Source of the DNA: Helicobacter labacensis
GTDB taxonomy: Bacteria > Campylobacterota > Campylobacteria > Campylobacterales > Helicobacteraceae
Direction of reading: 5' to 3'
Length of the DNA stretch: 46,316 nucleotides
NCBI RefSeq assembly: GCF_003660285.1
Contig: NZ_QXQQ01000012.1
Coordinates: forward strand, 1 to 46,316
The position numbers and the translations under genes are program-made. The stretch's first letter is position 1, and every line of letters starts with the position of its first letter. The notes below the pieces were generated by a model, which worked only from the letters and a program-made list of their open reading frames with translations, was not told where the DNA came from and did no database searches. This document shows, piece by piece, positions 15,418-26,860 of this stretch.

Positions 15418-16606
15418 ACACACAAAAAGCACGCACGCGCTGAGAGCATGACTCTAAGCTAGCTAGAGCTGTTTGCAAATGGGAGTCTAGGGTGGGCTGG
15501 GTGATACAAATGCTTAGGGATGATTCTACATGGTGGCTGGCTAAAGCGATGCCATGGTCTTGGAGCGCAGATTGCAAATTAGGAAAATCAAAAGCCATGG
15601 TGCGCAAGTAATAGGGTTGGGGGATTTGTGTGTGCGCATAGGTGATCAACTCCACAAGGGGGGCGGGCTTGGGGTTTTTAGCCACCCCCATTAAATCGCT
15701 CACCACCGCGCTCGCGCTTGCCAACCCCCCTGCTCCCGCCCCATAAAAGAAAGTTTCGCCCACGCAGTCCCCCACCACTTGCACGCCATTCATCACCCCA
15801 TGCACTTGGGCTAAGAAATGCCCTTGAGGGATGAGAGTGGGGCGCACGCTTAGGGCAAGATGCCTACCTTGGCGTTGCGCGCGGGCTAGAAGTTTGATGG
15901 AATAGCCCAAGTGTTTGGCTTGTTGTATGTCCACATTTTCGATGTTCTCAATGCCCTCTAAATAGGCAAGTGTGGGGTGGGTGTGGAAAGCCAAAGTGGC
16001 TAAGATCAAGAGTTTGTGCGCGCTGTCTTCTCCATTAATATCCAAACTAGGATCAGCCTCTGCGTAACCCAAAGCTTGGGCTTGTTGCAGGGCTTGTTGG
16101 AAGTTTGCGCCCAATTGCATCTGCTCTAAGATAAAATTGCTTGTGCCATTCAAAACACCGCTAAGCTGGCAAATCTGATTAGCCCCAAGCCCATCTTGGA
16201 GCGCGCTGATAATGGGGATTCCCCCTCCTACGCTAGCCTCAAAACCCAAGGGCTGTTTAGCCATTTGGCTCAAGCTGTGGTAGTGCTGTGCCAGCATGGC
16301 TTTATTGGCTGTAACAAAGGCTTTATTGCGGTTTAGGACCTGTTTGGCGATCCCAAAAGCCTCTTGCACGCCCCCCATTAACTCCACTACAATGTCAATG
16401 TCTGGATCGTCTAAAATGTCTTGCACGCGATCGCTAAGGGGGAAATGTAACGCGCGCTTTTTGCTCAGATCGCGCACCACACCCCTGTGTAAGCGCAAGC
16501 GCGCCCCACAGCGTTGGGCGATCCAATCTTGGTTGCGCTGTAAAATCTCCACTACCCCCATCCCCACGCAACCAAGACCGATGATACCAATGTTTAAAGT
16601 GCGCAT
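15407..16606 (-). CDS. hom: Homoserine dehydrogenase
   Basis: Hom reduces aspartate semialdehyde to homoserine for threonine and methionine synthesis. The 399-residue protein shows the NAD(P)-binding IGIIGLGCVGMGVVEIL, the catalytic region SVGGGIPIISALQDGL with LNGTSNFIL, and the substrate segment GYAEADPSLDINGEDSAHKL. A C-terminal ACT regulatory domain follows but looks short. It is the first gene of a leftward pair with the YraN-family gene. Confidence 0.95.
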   Translation of the reverse strand: MRTLNIGIIGLGCVGMGVVEILQRNQDWIAQRCGARLRLHRGVVRDLSKKRALHFPLSDRVQDILDDPDIDIVVELMGGVQEAFGIAKQVLNRNKAFVTANKAMLAQHYHSLSQMAKQPLGFEASVGGGIPIISALQDGLGANQICQLSGVLNGTSNFILEQMQLGANFQQALQQAQALGYAEADPSLDINGEDSAHKLLILATLAFHTHPTLAYLEGIENIENVDIQQAKHLGYSIKLLARAQRQGRHLALSVRPTLIPQGHFLAQVHGVMNGVQVVGDCVGETFFYGAGAGGLASASAVVSDLMGVAKNPKPAPLVELITYAHTQIPQPYYLRTMAFDFPNLQSALQDHGIALASHHVESSLSICITQPTLDSHLQTALASLESCSQRVRAFCVYES

Positions 16607-16625
16607 ACAGCTCTAGAAACTTGAG

Positions 16626-17120
16626 CTAGTGTCTACAACCACATCCCCCCCCACAACACGACTTGCTCCCCCCTTGCGCGCGCGCCACCTCCTGCTCTGA
16701 AGCCTCTTTTAAATCCAAGAGTTTGATGTGGAAAGTGAGGGTTTTGCCCGCTAAAGGGTGGTTGTAGTCCAACATCACCATCTGTTCGCTAAAGTCCTTC
16801 ACACTTACCTGCACACTTTGTTGATCCTCACCTTGTCCAAATAAGGTCATGCCTCTTTTGAGTTCGATTCCCTCAAATTGATCTCTGGGCACTTCTTGCA
16901 AATAATCCGTGCGATAAAGCCCATAAGCTTCTTGAGGGGGGATGTCCACGACTAGCTTTTCTCCAATATTAACCCCCTGAAGAGCTTTTTCCACGCCCAC
17001 AATCACCTGCCCTGCGCCTAGCACAAACTCTAAGGGCTTTTTGCTCGCGTCAATGACTTCTTGGGTTTGAGGGTCGATCACTTGGTATTCAATGGTGGCT
17101 ACTTGTGCTTTTGTTGGCAT
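16626..17120 (-). CDS. slyD: FKBP-type peptidyl-prolyl isomerase SlyD
   Basis: SlyD is a prolyl isomerase and chaperone that also binds nickel and assists hydrogenase maturation. The 164-residue protein begins with the SlyD FKBP domain (EYQVIDPQTQEVID), an insert-in-flap chaperone domain, and MLDYNHPLAGKTLTFHIKL. The tail is short and Cys-rich (SCCGGGCGCRH), shorter than the longer metal-binding tails of other SlyD proteins but still rich in likely metal ligands. Its 5' end overlaps the upstream TPR gene by 32 bases. Confidence 0.94.
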   Translation of the reverse strand: MPTKAQVATIEYQVIDPQTQEVIDASKKPLEFVLGAGQVIVGVEKALQGVNIGEKLVVDIPPQEAYGLYRTDYLQEVPRDQFEGIELKRGMTLFGQGEDQQSVQVSVKDFSEQMVMLDYNHPLAGKTLTFHIKLLDLKEASEQEVARAQGGSKSCCGGGCGCRH

Positions 17121-18084
17121 TGTTGGTGTCCTTTGTATGAGATTTTGTGTCTTTTGCTAGGGCGTTTAACGCTCTTTTGCCTTGATCGCTCTCAGGGTAG
17201 AGATGAGAGAGGGAACGCAAGAACTTGACATGGTTGTTTTGATCGCCCAAGAATTTGAACGCCCATGCCGTGTGCCACAATAAAACGGGCATGTAGTCGG
17301 CTCTATCCTTGAGGAGCGCGCTTTTCTTGTAGAAAGCGATCGCGTCTTTGTAGTGCTTTTGCATGTAGGCTGATTCGCCGGCCATGTAGTTGTGGTAGGC
17401 AGGTTTGTAATTGATCTCAGCTAGCCATGCAAAGCGTGGTTGCGCTTGGTTAAAGCGCTGTTGGTGGTAGAGTTCTAGGGCTTCTTTGGCGATGGTTTGG
17501 CGTTTGGCTGGGTTTTTCTCAAAGGCGCTCTCTGGTGAGGGTGTTGTGGCTTTGGAGGTAGCGCTTGCCAAACGCGCAATCTCTTTGAGTTTCTTGGCAT
17601 TGAGGCGCGCTTGATCTTCAAGGGAAGTTTGCAAAGACTGCAATTTGGTAGCAAAATCGCTATTCATTTGGGTCAAGAGCATATTCATGCCATTGAGTTT
17701 TTCATCTAGCTGGTTGAGGGCGTTCTTATTAGCCTCCACCTGAGATTTGAGTGAGTCTATCAAGCTGGCTTGCTCTTTGAGCAAATTCCCCTGCATCTCT
17801 TGGGTGCTTTTCAGGGTTTTAAGGGCTTGATCATGCGTGTTTAGCGCATCGCTGACTTCTTTGAGTTTTACCCCCTGCCCCTCAAAGACGCTCTTGAGTC
17901 CCTCTTGGCTTTGCAATAGGGCATCAGTTTGCCCCTTGAGGGTGGTGATGATGCCCTGTAAACTCTTATTGCTGGATTTGAGCGCGCCTAGCTCTTGCTT
18001 GGTCGCTCCGCTTTGCAAGTCAAAGGCAGAGGGTTCAGCACTTAAAGCCCCTCCCACAAAGCACAAGAGATAAAATAGGCGCAT
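17089..18084 (-). CDS. Tol-Pal-associated TPR protein (YbgF/CpoB-like)
   Basis: The 331-residue exported protein has a signal peptide (MRLFYLLCFVGGALSAEP), then a long coiled coil (about residues 30-160, repeated LKS/LDEKL heptads), and a C-terminal tetratricopeptide region (ALELYHQQRFNQAQPRFAWL, YKDAIAFYKKSALL). Position next to pal and the domain order match YbgF/CpoB, which coordinates outer-membrane constriction with peptidoglycan synthesis during division. Its ATG overlaps the pal stop by one base. Confidence 0.85.
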   Translation of the reverse strand: MRLFYLLCFVGGALSAEPSAFDLQSGATKQELGALKSSNKSLQGIITTLKGQTDALLQSQEGLKSVFEGQGVKLKEVSDALNTHDQALKTLKSTQEMQGNLLKEQASLIDSLKSQVEANKNALNQLDEKLNGMNMLLTQMNSDFATKLQSLQTSLEDQARLNAKKLKEIARLASATSKATTPSPESAFEKNPAKRQTIAKEALELYHQQRFNQAQPRFAWLAEINYKPAYHNYMAGESAYMQKHYKDAIAFYKKSALLKDRADYMPVLLWHTAWAFKFLGDQNNHVKFLRSLSHLYPESDQGKRALNALAKDTKSHTKDTNNANKSTSSHH

Positions 18085-18635
18085 TACTCAACGACTTTAA
18101 CATCTACCCTTCTGTTTTTTTGATAACACTCTTTGGTTTTCTCTTGGCAGATGGGCTTGGTTTCCCCAAAACTTACGACTTGGATTTCAGACTCATCAAT
18201 ACCCTTGAGCACCAACGCCTGTTTCACGCTCAAAGCCCGTTTATTGCCCAGCGCAAAATTGTATTCTCCCGTGCCAAATTCATCGGTATTGCCCTCTAAG
18301 CGCACTTTCATTTTATACTCTTGCACTTTTTGTGCCCCCTCATCGATGGCATCTTGCATGTCTGGGCGGATATCGTATTTGTCAAAGTCAAAATAGACCT
18401 GGCTGACGATTGTACCACTTTCTATATGGGGTTTGGGGGGTTCTGGTTCGACTTTGGGGGCTTCTTGGTGTGCCTCTTCAGGTTGCACGGTCTGGTTTTG
18501 CACAGGTTGTTCCTGTGTCTGGGGTTGTTGCGCGCTTTGGGTCTGCGGAGGTTGAGGGGCTTGCGCTTCTTGGTGCGCACAGCCCGTAATCACCAGAAAC
18601 ACCGCTAAAGTCCCTGCCACTGCCCATTTATTCAT
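18084..18635 (-). CDS. pal: Peptidoglycan-associated lipoprotein Pal
   Basis: Pal anchors the outer membrane to peptidoglycan. The 183-residue protein has a lipoprotein signal with lipobox VITGC (C19), a Pro/Gln/Glu-rich linker (about 20-72) and an OmpA-like domain with FDFDKYDIRPDMQ, LEGNTDEFGTGEYNFALG and NKRALSVKQAL. It is followed closely by the YbgF-like gene. Confidence 0.95.
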   Translation of the reverse strand: MNKWAVAGTLAVFLVITGCAHQEAQAPQPPQTQSAQQPQTQEQPVQNQTVQPEEAHQEAPKVEPEPPKPHIESGTIVSQVYFDFDKYDIRPDMQDAIDEGAQKVQEYKMKVRLEGNTDEFGTGEYNFALGNKRALSVKQALVLKGIDESEIQVVSFGETKPICQEKTKECYQKNRRVDVKVVE

Positions 18636-18671
18636 GATGCTCCTTTGTGCTTTTTTGCAAAAAATCCTTTC

Positions 18672-18677
18672 ATTGTA
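18672..18677 (-). promoter_or_regulatory. Candidate -10 box between tolB and pal
   Basis: Minus-strand TACAAT in GGCTACAATG lies about 36 bases before the pal ATG, within the only sizeable gap (59 bases) of the Tol-Pal block. It may give pal-ybgF-slyD a second promoter. Confidence 0.4.
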
Positions 18678-18694
18678 GCCTTTTTTCTCTTAAA

Positions 18695-19939
18695 CTACCA
18701 ATCAAAGGACTGGATTTGGGTGTTCTCTAGGGGAAAGAGGTAACTTTGGTTGTAATCTAGCAACAACACCCCTAAAGCGTTTTGCTGGGCGGCTTTTTTT
18801 AAGAACATGATCGCCCCCCCATCCCTAGAGAAACGGGGCATTTGATTCACCCCGCTGGCTGTCAAGCGGCGCACATAATCGCTTTTGAGGGTGATAAGAT
18901 GCAGGTTAAAACTACTCTGCCCATTGGCATCGCGCTCTGAGCGATTCACATAGACAATATTATCCCCAGAAGTGGCGACCGAATCGTTGTTCTTAGAGTA
19001 GAAAACCACTTGCTCGACTGGCGCGTCCGGCTTGAGCTTTTTAAGATAAATATTAGGATAACCCATGCGATCGGAAACAAAGACCATAGCTTTTTCGTGA
19101 TCGACAAAATTCCCCAGCACATCAATGCCCGGGTAGGAAGTCAAGCGGGTTTGGGTTTTTTTGGTGGTGTCATAGAGAAAAATATCACTCTGACCTTCTG
19201 GAGCTAGCGTGAGGAGTAATTTCTCCCCATCTTGGCTCACACTGGACACAGCAGCCATGCCATCGCTTTGGGTGATGACTTCACTAGAACCATTGCGCAA
19301 GTTGTATTTGATGATAGTGGGTTTGCGTAGGTATTGGGTGTAATAGATCGCGCTCTGTGCGCCATCAGCCCATTTGGGAAAGACATTGAGCATGCCATTG
19401 TTGATGATGTCTTGCTGGTAAGTCAAGCTGTAATCGGCTACAACGATATTAGTTACCCCGGGTCTTATGTATTTGGCAAAGACCACAAAGCGCGCCATCC
19501 AAGCAATGGAGGGGGCTTTGAGCGCGTCATTGACATCAATGGCAACTTTGTGCGCGATAAAAGGGAAGAGTTCTTTTTTGGTGAAGACATAGTCTTTGAT
19601 TCCCAAAATATTTTGGTGGGCGACATCGTAAAGACGCACATTGATTTGTCCAAGTTGATCCACACGCAAGCTGACTAATAGTTCAACCCCCTGTCCTGCT
19701 AGCGCGCTGTAGTCTATGTTTTCGCTTTGTGCGCCCGCCCCGATCGCCTCTGCATGGTTGCTGATCTTAAGATCAGAGAGTAGCATGTTATAAATTTTAG
19801 AAAGATAGGGTTCTTGGGCGTTATTGAGGTAGCGCACTTCTACTTTGGGTAATTTTTGGATGTTCTTCACAATATCCAAAGTCGCATCCACCCCAAAGAG
19901 ATAAGTTTGGAGTAGCACGATCCATAAAAACCGCATCAT
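18695..19939 (-). CDS. tolB: Tol-Pal system beta-propeller protein TolB
   Basis: TolB is the periplasmic partner of Pal and TolA. The 414-residue protein starts with a signal peptide (MMRFLWIVLLQTYLFGVDA), an N-terminal D1 domain and a C-terminal six-bladed WD40-like propeller with repeated blades (DGEKLLLTLAPEGQSDIFLYD, FVSDRMGYPNIYLKKL, RFSRDGGAIMFL). Start codon overlaps the tolA-like stop (ATGA). The order tolA-like-tolB-pal is as in H. pylori. Confidence 0.94.
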   Translation of the reverse strand: MMRFLWIVLLQTYLFGVDATLDIVKNIQKLPKVEVRYLNNAQEPYLSKIYNMLLSDLKISNHAEAIGAGAQSENIDYSALAGQGVELLVSLRVDQLGQINVRLYDVAHQNILGIKDYVFTKKELFPFIAHKVAIDVNDALKAPSIAWMARFVVFAKYIRPGVTNIVVADYSLTYQQDIINNGMLNVFPKWADGAQSAIYYTQYLRKPTIIKYNLRNGSSEVITQSDGMAAVSSVSQDGEKLLLTLAPEGQSDIFLYDTTKKTQTRLTSYPGIDVLGNFVDHEKAMVFVSDRMGYPNIYLKKLKPDAPVEQVVFYSKNNDSVATSGDNIVYVNRSERDANGQSSFNLHLITLKSDYVRRLTASGVNQMPRFSRDGGAIMFLKKAAQQNALGVLLLDYNQSYLFPLENTQIQSFDW

Positions 19940-20598
19940 TGATCCTTTGTCTTAAAATTAACTTTGAGGGTGATCGCCCCCTTGGGGTAGGGGGGAAATT
20001 TTTGGTTTTGCAAGGAGTCTAAGAGGTGTTCGATCTCTTGGTTGTAGTCTGAAAAGGGCGAATATTCCACAATAGCGTAACTAAACTGCCCTGTGGCTGA
20101 TATGCTAATGAGAGCCCCCACAGAAGCGACTTGTTTGAAGTTGAGTTTCCAGCGTCCATAGAGAATCTTATACAATTCTTGAAACCACTCTTGGTATTCT
20201 TGCTTGGATATTTGTTCTTGTTTGGGCACTTGAAAATCAATGCTCTTGTGTTGCAGGGTGTTTAGCTGTGTTTTAATTGTATTTAGACTGCTTTGCAAAT
20301 CTTCAAAAGCTTGTTGGTGCTGGTTGAATTGCATGCTATCTAATAAGGCGCGTTGCAATTGGCGTTGCTTGGTTTGGCTGGGAGGTGAGGGCTGTTTGTC
20401 AGGAATAGCAGCAAACATACCACTCACCCCCAAATCCTCAAAGGGGTTGGGCGCGCTATCTAGCATCAAGGATACATCAAAACTCTCTGGAATAACAACC
20501 CTTTTTGGGGGAGTGTGCCAGAGTAATAAGATAAGCAAGATCGCATAACACGCGCAAGCTAAGATTCCAGATCCAATAGCTAGCTTTTTATCCATCAC
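19936..20598 (-). CDS. TolA/TonB-like membrane-spanning protein
   Basis: The 220-residue protein has one membrane helix near the N-terminus (about residues 9-27), a mixed linker and a C-terminal TonB/TolA-like domain (FQELYKILYGRWKLNF ... ALISISATGQFSYAIVEYS ... FPPYPKGAITLKVNF). By position between tolR and tolB it is the energy-transducing arm that links TolQR to TolB/Pal. The start overlaps the tolR stop. Confidence 0.85.
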   Translation of the reverse strand: MMDKKLAIGSGILACACYAILLILLLWHTPPKRVVIPESFDVSLMLDSAPNPFEDLGVSGMFAAIPDKQPSPPSQTKQRQLQRALLDSMQFNQHQQAFEDLQSSLNTIKTQLNTLQHKSIDFQVPKQEQISKQEYQEWFQELYKILYGRWKLNFKQVASVGALISISATGQFSYAIVEYSPFSDYNQEIEHLLDSLQNQKFPPYPKGAITLKVNFKTKDQ

Positions 20599-20996
20599 GC
20601 GCTAGTGATCAAAGACACCTTAGAAAACCCCGCCTCTCTAATGCTTTTTAGCAAGTAGATGATCTTCTCATAGCTCAAGCGTTTGTCAGCGCGTACATAG
20701 ATCGCGGTGTTTTTGTCGTAACTACCTGCCAGCGCGCGGAAAGCGTCTGGAAAAGTGGCGTAGCTATAGGTCTTATCGTGGATGTAAATCTTGCCTTGTA
20801 AATCCATGCGGATTTCTAAAACATGGTTGCGGTTGGCTTGTTTATTCTTCGCGCCTTTGGGCAAAGAAATCTGTTCATGGTAAGTGATGGTGGGGGTAGC
20901 GACCATTAGGATTGCAAGCAAGACTAGCATAATATCCACTAAAGGGGTGATATTGAGATCGGGTTTGTCTAAATCCCAGTGTTCCGCCTCAAACAC
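20595..20996 (-). CDS. tolR: TolR/ExbD proton-channel subunit
   Basis: The 133-residue protein has the ExbD/TolR N-terminus PDLNITPLVDIMLVLLAILMVATP, with the proton-binding Asp in the single membrane helix, then a periplasmic domain ending in KIIYLLKSIREAGFSKVSLIT. It sits two bases downstream of tolQ and before the TolA-like gene, so TolR is favoured over ExbD by context. Confidence 0.92.
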   Translation of the reverse strand: MFEAEHWDLDKPDLNITPLVDIMLVLLAILMVATPTITYHEQISLPKGAKNKQANRNHVLEIRMDLQGKIYIHDKTYSYATFPDAFRALAGSYDKNTAIYVRADKRLSYEKIIYLLKSIREAGFSKVSLITSA

Positions 20997-20998
20997 CG

Positions 20999-21547
20999 CT
21001 AACCCTCTCTAGCGATCAACATATCTATTTGCATTTGCACACAGACAGAGAGATCGTAAACCTTGCGCTTTAGGATCAAGAAGAACGAATAGGCTGGAAT
21101 TGCGGTTAGAATCCCTGCAGCAGTGGCGACTAGGGCTTTAGAGATCACAGGGGCGATCACATCAAAGGAAACCTGAGTCCCCAAACGCCCAAAGGCGTTG
21201 AGAATCTCTACCACAGTGCCAAAGAGCCCAATAAAAGGGGCGGTGGAGGCGATGATACTCAACACCACCAAGCCCGTGGTGTTTTGTTGCAGAACTTGAT
21301 TTTTCCAAACTAGCAAGAGCTCCTTAGAAAAGCGCCCTGCGCTTTCAAAGAGCTTGAAACTCAACATGCTGGCATTACCCGCCATCAGAGCTTCTAGGGC
21401 TTGGCGTTCTTTGAGGATATTGGTGCGGATAGCGACATACTTGTAAAAAAATACCCACAGGGTCAAAATAAAATAGAGAGATAGACAAGCCAACACCACA
21501 ATGGTAACAAACCCACTCTCATAAAGGAAATTTTGTAAAGAAGCCAC
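20999..21547 (-). CDS. tolQ: TolQ/ExbB proton-channel subunit
   Basis: The 182-residue membrane protein has three helices with the family motifs GLVVLSIIASTAPFIGLFGTVVEILNAF and ISKALVATAAGILTAIPAYSFF. It powers TolA through the proton motive force. It lies two bases after atpC, so the Tol genes are continuous with the ATP synthase operon. Confidence 0.93.
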   Translation of the reverse strand: MASLQNFLYESGFVTIVVLACLSLYFILTLWVFFYKYVAIRTNILKERQALEALMAGNASMLSFKLFESAGRFSKELLLVWKNQVLQQNTTGLVVLSIIASTAPFIGLFGTVVEILNAFGRLGTQVSFDVIAPVISKALVATAAGILTAIPAYSFFLILKRKVYDLSVCVQMQIDMLIAREG

Positions 21548-21549
21548 GC

Positions 21550-21912
21550 CTACCTCAAACCTCGCGTTTCAATGCGCGCGATCACGCTAGAGATGGCTAA
21601 TCTATCGGCTGTCGCGTCTTCTAAGAGTTTTTTAGCCTTGTAAACTTCATCATCGCCCTTGATAAACACCGCCCCATCGGCTAAAATATCCACACTGCTA
21701 TGCTTGACCTCCACATACCCCCAGCTAATAGCGATGAGACTACTTTCTTGGTTGCGCTCGATCTCAATCACCCCACTTTTGAGCAAGGACACCATGTTGC
21801 TATGCCCCTGTAAGACTCCAAACTCCCCCTCTGCCCCGGGCAAGGTGATGCGATCCACCTCCCCTGAAAAAATCAACCCCTGAGGCACGACAATACTCAC
21901 GGCTAATCCCAT
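21550..21912 (-). CDS. atpC: ATP synthase epsilon subunit
   Basis: The 120-residue protein shows the epsilon beta-sandwich (VSIVVPQGLIFSGEVDRITLPGAEGEFGVLQGH) and a shortened C-terminal helical part. It couples and regulates F1. It follows the end of the reconstructed atpD by nine bases. Confidence 0.95.
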   Translation of the reverse strand: MGLAVSIVVPQGLIFSGEVDRITLPGAEGEFGVLQGHSNMVSLLKSGVIEIERNQESSLIAISWGYVEVKHSSVDILADGAVFIKGDDEVYKAKKLLEDATADRLAISSVIARIETRGLR

Positions 21913-21921
21913 ATCTATCCT

Positions 21922-23395
<1,474 letters not shown>

Positions 23396-23402
23396 TCAAA
23401 AA

Positions 23403-24296
23403 CTACTTAATGGCTTCTACGCCCGCGTTGATCTCCACAAGCTCGGTGGTGATCGCCTCTTGTCTAGCCTTGTTATAGGAAATGGTCAAGCTCTTCACTA
23501 AATCCCCGGCATTGTTGGTCGCCGTGTCCATCGCCTGCATGCGCGCGCTATGCTCTGCTGCTAAAGAATCTAGCAAGGCGTAATACATGTTAAAGTCGAT
23601 GAATTTCTTAGCTAGCGCGTCTAAAATGATCCCCTCCTCATCATCTGGTTCAACCACAATCCCCTCTTGGGAACTTGGGTTAAGCTCTACAAAGTCCAAG
23701 GGCAAAATCTGTTGCACGCGCAACTCTTGGGAGATCATATTTTTAAAACCATTGTGCACGATCAACACGCTGTCGGTCAAACCATTCAAATAGTCCTGCA
23801 CTGCCCCATCAATAAAAGCGCTCGCGCGCTCGTAATCCGGCGCACTACTTAGATCGATCGCCTTATCTAATAAGTCAATTCCATTGTAGCTAAAGTAAGC
23901 CACGCCTTTTTTACCAATCCCCCTTAGGCGCACCTTCACTCCCTTAGTCTTGTAAAGATTGATGTAGCGCAACACTTCTTTAATGGTTGCCATGTTGAAT
24001 CCCCCACATAGTCCCTTGTCTGCGGTAACAAAGATGATGTCTAGCTTTTGGATAGCCGGATGTTCGAGTTGGGCGAAATACTTGCTCTCAATCCCCTTGA
24101 TATTGCGCGCCTTGATCTTGGCACAAATATCCCCCACTACCTCATTGAGCTTTTCGGCAAACACCCTCGATTTTTTGGCGACCTCTTCGGTCTTTTTGAG
24201 TTTGGAAGTGGAAACCAACTTCATCGCACGGGTGGTTTTCTGGGTGTTCTTGACGCTGGCGATCTTTTTTCTAATATCTTTGAGACTCCCACCCAT
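23403..24296 (-). CDS. atpG: ATP synthase gamma subunit
   Basis: Gamma is the central rotor shaft of F1. The 297-residue protein has the N-terminal helix [22 protein letters not shown], the [12 protein letters not shown] core and the C-terminal [38 protein letters not shown], both highly conserved. It lies one base after atpA and 16 before atpD. Confidence 0.96.
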   Translation of the reverse strand: MGGSLKDIRKKIASVKNTQKTTRAMKLVSTSKLKKTEEVAKKSRVFAEKLNEVVGDICAKIKARNIKGIESKYFAQLEHPAIQKLDIIFVTADKGLCGGFNMATIKEVLRYINLYKTKGVKVRLRGIGKKGVAYFSYNGIDLLDKAIDLSSAPDYERASAFIDGAVQDYLNGLTDSVLIVHNGFKNMISQELRVQQILPLDFVELNPSSQEGIVVEPDDEEGIILDALAKKFIDFNMYYALLDSLAAEHSARMQAMDTATNNAGDLVKSLTISYNKARQEAITTELVEINAGVEAIK

Positions 24297-24297
24297 G

Positions 24298-25803
24298 TTA
24301 AAAGCCTAATTTAAATTCTTCGATGGCCGCCTTTAGCGCGGCTTCTAAATCTTTGTCTAGAACCTTTTTGGTGCGGATGTCTTCTAGGACATTGGGGTAT
24401 TTGGATTCCAAAAAGGGATAGAGTCTCTCTTCAAAAGAAACCACCTTATTGGCCGGCACATCGTCCAAAAAGCCCTTCACCCCGGCATAGATCATCACAA
24501 TTTGTTTTTCAATGGGCAAAGGCGAATAGGGGGGTTGTTTGAGCACTTCTACCATGCGTTGCCCGCGCTCTAGCTGTTTGCGGCTGGCTTCATCTAAATC
24601 CGAGGCAAACTGGGAAAAGGCTTGCAACTCCCGATACTGGGCTAAATCCAAGCGCAAGGTCCCAGCCACCTGCTTAGTGCCTTTAATTTGTGCTGCCCCA
24701 CCCACCCTAGAGACAGATAGCCCCACATTGATGGCGGGGCGGATTCCTGAGTAAAACAGATCGGTTTCTAAGAAGATTTGCCCGTCCGTGATAGAGATCA
24801 CATTGGTGGGGATGTAAGCGGACACATCGCCTGCTTGGGTTTCAATGATGGGCAGGGCAGTTAGAGAACCCGCGCCCTTATCATCGCTCATCTTAGCAGC
24901 GCGCTCTAGCAGTCTAGAGTGGATGTAAAACACATCTCCGGGGAAAGCCTCGCGCCCGGGAGGACGGCGCAAGATCAAAGAAATCTCCCGGTAAGCTACG
25001 GCGTGCTTACTCAAATCGTCATAAATAATCAGCGCATGTCTACCGTGATCTCTAAAATACTCTCCAATGGTTACACCCGCATAGGGGGCAAGGTATTGCA
25101 TGGCTGGGGAAGCGGAGGCAGAGGCGTTCACCACCACGCTGTATTCCATCGCGCCGTATTCCTCTAGTTTACGCACCACCTGCGCTACGGTGGATTCTTT
25201 TTGCCCAATCGCAACATAGATGCAGATCACATTTTGATCTTTTTGGTTGATGATGGTATCCACCGCCACCGTGGTTTTACCGGTTTGTTTGTCCCCGATG
25301 ATGAGTTCTCTTTGCCCCCGCCCAATGGGCACTAAGGCATCGATGGCTTTGATCCCGGTTTGCAAGGGCTCATGCACGGATTTGCGATCCATAATCCCCG
25401 GGGCCTTTTGTTCCACAAATCTAAATTCTTCAGCACCTATGGGACCCTTACCATCAATGGGATCGCCCAAAGTATTGATCACCCTTCCTACAACAGCGTC
25501 CCCCACAGGCACTTTCATAAGTTGCTTGGTGCGCTTGACGCTAGTGCCCTCCTTGATATGCTTGCCCCCTCCTAGCACAATCACCCCAATGCTCCCCTCT
25601 TCAAGATTGGAAGCTAGCCCGCGATCCCCCGTGTCAAACTCCACCACTTCATAGGACATCACATCTTTAAGCCCATAGACTTTCGCCACCCCATCGGCAT
25701 AGGCAATCACACGCCCCACTTGGGTGATATTGATCTCTGGGGCAAAATTTTCAATCCTCTCCTTAATGATTGCGCTAATCTCTTCTGCTTTTAGCTTTAA
25801 CAC
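24298..25803 (-). CDS. atpA: ATP synthase alpha subunit
   Basis: The 501-residue subunit has the P-loop [14 protein letters not shown] (about residues 170-178), the [17 protein letters not shown] region, the alpha signature [14 protein letters not shown] and the C-terminal [10 protein letters not shown]. Length and motifs are full. It forms the F1 hexamer with beta. Confidence 0.97.
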   Translation of the reverse strand: MLKLKAEEISAIIKERIENFAPEINITQVGRVIAYADGVAKVYGLKDVMSYEVVEFDTGDRGLASNLEEGSIGVIVLGGGKHIKEGTSVKRTKQLMKVPVGDAVVGRVINTLGDPIDGKGPIGAEEFRFVEQKAPGIMDRKSVHEPLQTGIKAIDALVPIGRGQRELIIGDKQTGKTTVAVDTIINQKDQNVICIYVAIGQKESTVAQVVRKLEEYGAMEYSVVVNASASASPAMQYLAPYAGVTIGEYFRDHGRHALIIYDDLSKHAVAYREISLILRRPPGREAFPGDVFYIHSRLLERAAKMSDDKGAGSLTALPIIETQAGDVSAYIPTNVISITDGQIFLETDLFYSGIRPAINVGLSVSRVGGAAQIKGTKQVAGTLRLDLAQYRELQAFSQFASDLDEASRKQLERGQRMVEVLKQPPYSPLPIEKQIVMIYAGVKGFLDDVPANKVVSFEERLYPFLESKYPNVLEDIRTKKVLDKDLEAALKAAIEEFKLGF

Positions 25804-25818
25804 TCTCTCTCCTTGTCT

Positions 25819-26337
25819 TTAAATCGCTTCCATAATGAAATGCTTGAGTTGGTGCAAGAAGTGATCTTTATAGAAAGCCACCTCTATGCCTAGATCGGGG
25901 ATTTGTAAACAAATACCCTCTTGTTCTACCAACACGCTCTGTAAACTTAGAGTGATGTTCAAAAGCGCACAAACGCGCGTCTCTAACGCGCTTAAATCTG
26001 GCACTTCCTGATTGCAATACAAATAACCTTGGTAGGCGTTTTGCTGGCGTTGCACCCACGCGCACAATTCTTTGTACACTTGGGGCAAAATACCAAAGCG
26101 CTTATGCTCGCCCACTACCTCTAAAAAGCGTTGGAAACGCGCATCACTATCCTGGGCAACATCGGCTAAGATCGCCTGCTTGGCGGTGTTGGGGTAGTAG
26201 GGGGATTGTAAAACCTCTATAAACTCTTCTATTTCATAGAGCGCGCACACGCGTTCCAAGGCTTGGAGCGCGCTCTGCAAGTCATCGCTAAAACTCTCTC
26301 TAAAGGCGCGCGCGTATCGTTTGGCTACAAGATTCAT
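25819..26337 (-). CDS. atpH: ATP synthase delta subunit
   Basis: The 172-residue delta subunit links F1 to the peripheral stalk. N-terminal LVAKRYARAFRESF and the helical bundle are typical; the C-terminal DLGIEVAFYKDHFLHQLKHFI is a weaker match, as delta diverges quickly. Start overlaps the atpF stop (ATGA). Confidence 0.92.
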   Translation of the reverse strand: MNLVAKRYARAFRESFSDDLQSALQALERVCALYEIEEFIEVLQSPYYPNTAKQAILADVAQDSDARFQRFLEVVGEHKRFGILPQVYKELCAWVQRQQNAYQGYLYCNQEVPDLSALETRVCALLNITLSLQSVLVEQEGICLQIPDLGIEVAFYKDHFLHQLKHFIMEAI

Positions 26338-26849
26338 AAGAGTGCCTTATGTTGGAGTAAGCGCATGTAAGCTGAAGAATCAAAGCGCGTTTTTTGGGAT
26401 TGGAACAACGCATCCAAGAGTTCACCCACCACCTCCTGCTGGACGCGTAGCTCCTCTTTATGTTTTAAGTCTTGGTTGTCTTTGATGAGTTTCTCTATGG
26501 CACTCTTGGCTTGTTGTTCGTATTTCTGGGTGAGTAAAAAAGCCTCTTGTTTGGCATTGGAGATAATTTGCCCAGCCTCTTGTTTAGCCTGTTCTAAGGC
26601 TTTAAGGGCGTTTTCCTTTTCCTCTTTGATGGCTTGGCGTTGCTCTTGCAAGCTATTGAGTCGGCTTGCGATCTTAGCGCGTCTTTGCTCCAACATGCGC
26701 TTTAAAGGACCACTGATGCAATACCACACCAAAGCGGCAAACAAAATAAAGTTGACAATTCTTAGCACGATGTCCGTTTGGGAGATGTCATGACCTGCCC
26801 CCCATAAAAACACCCCACTGCCTAAGATTCCAAATAATACATGGCGCAC
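26334..26849 (-). CDS. atpF: ATP synthase b subunit
   Basis: The protein of about 171 residues has a signal-like N-terminal helix, a membrane segment (DIVLRIVNFILFAALVWYCI) and a long charged coiled coil (RRAKIASRLNSLQEQRQAIKEEKENAL). This is the peripheral-stalk b subunit. No in-frame ATG is near, so the start is GTG 26849 (or TTG 26852) after AGGGGG. It follows b' by a few bases. Confidence 0.92.
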   Translation of the reverse strand: MRHVLFGILGSGVFLWGAGHDISQTDIVLRIVNFILFAALVWYCISGPLKRMLEQRRAKIASRLNSLQEQRQAIKEEKENALKALEQAKQEAGQIISNAKQEAFLLTQKYEQQAKSAIEKLIKDNQDLKHKEELRVQQEVVGELLDALFQSQKTRFDSSAYMRLLQHKALL

Positions 26850-26860
26850 CAAAGCACCCC

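Noticed and set aside
15407-15520. Shortened ACT domain of homoserine dehydrogenase as a truncation
   Set aside because: The stop is clean, and the downstream gene overlaps normally; modest length variation of this regulatory domain is common.
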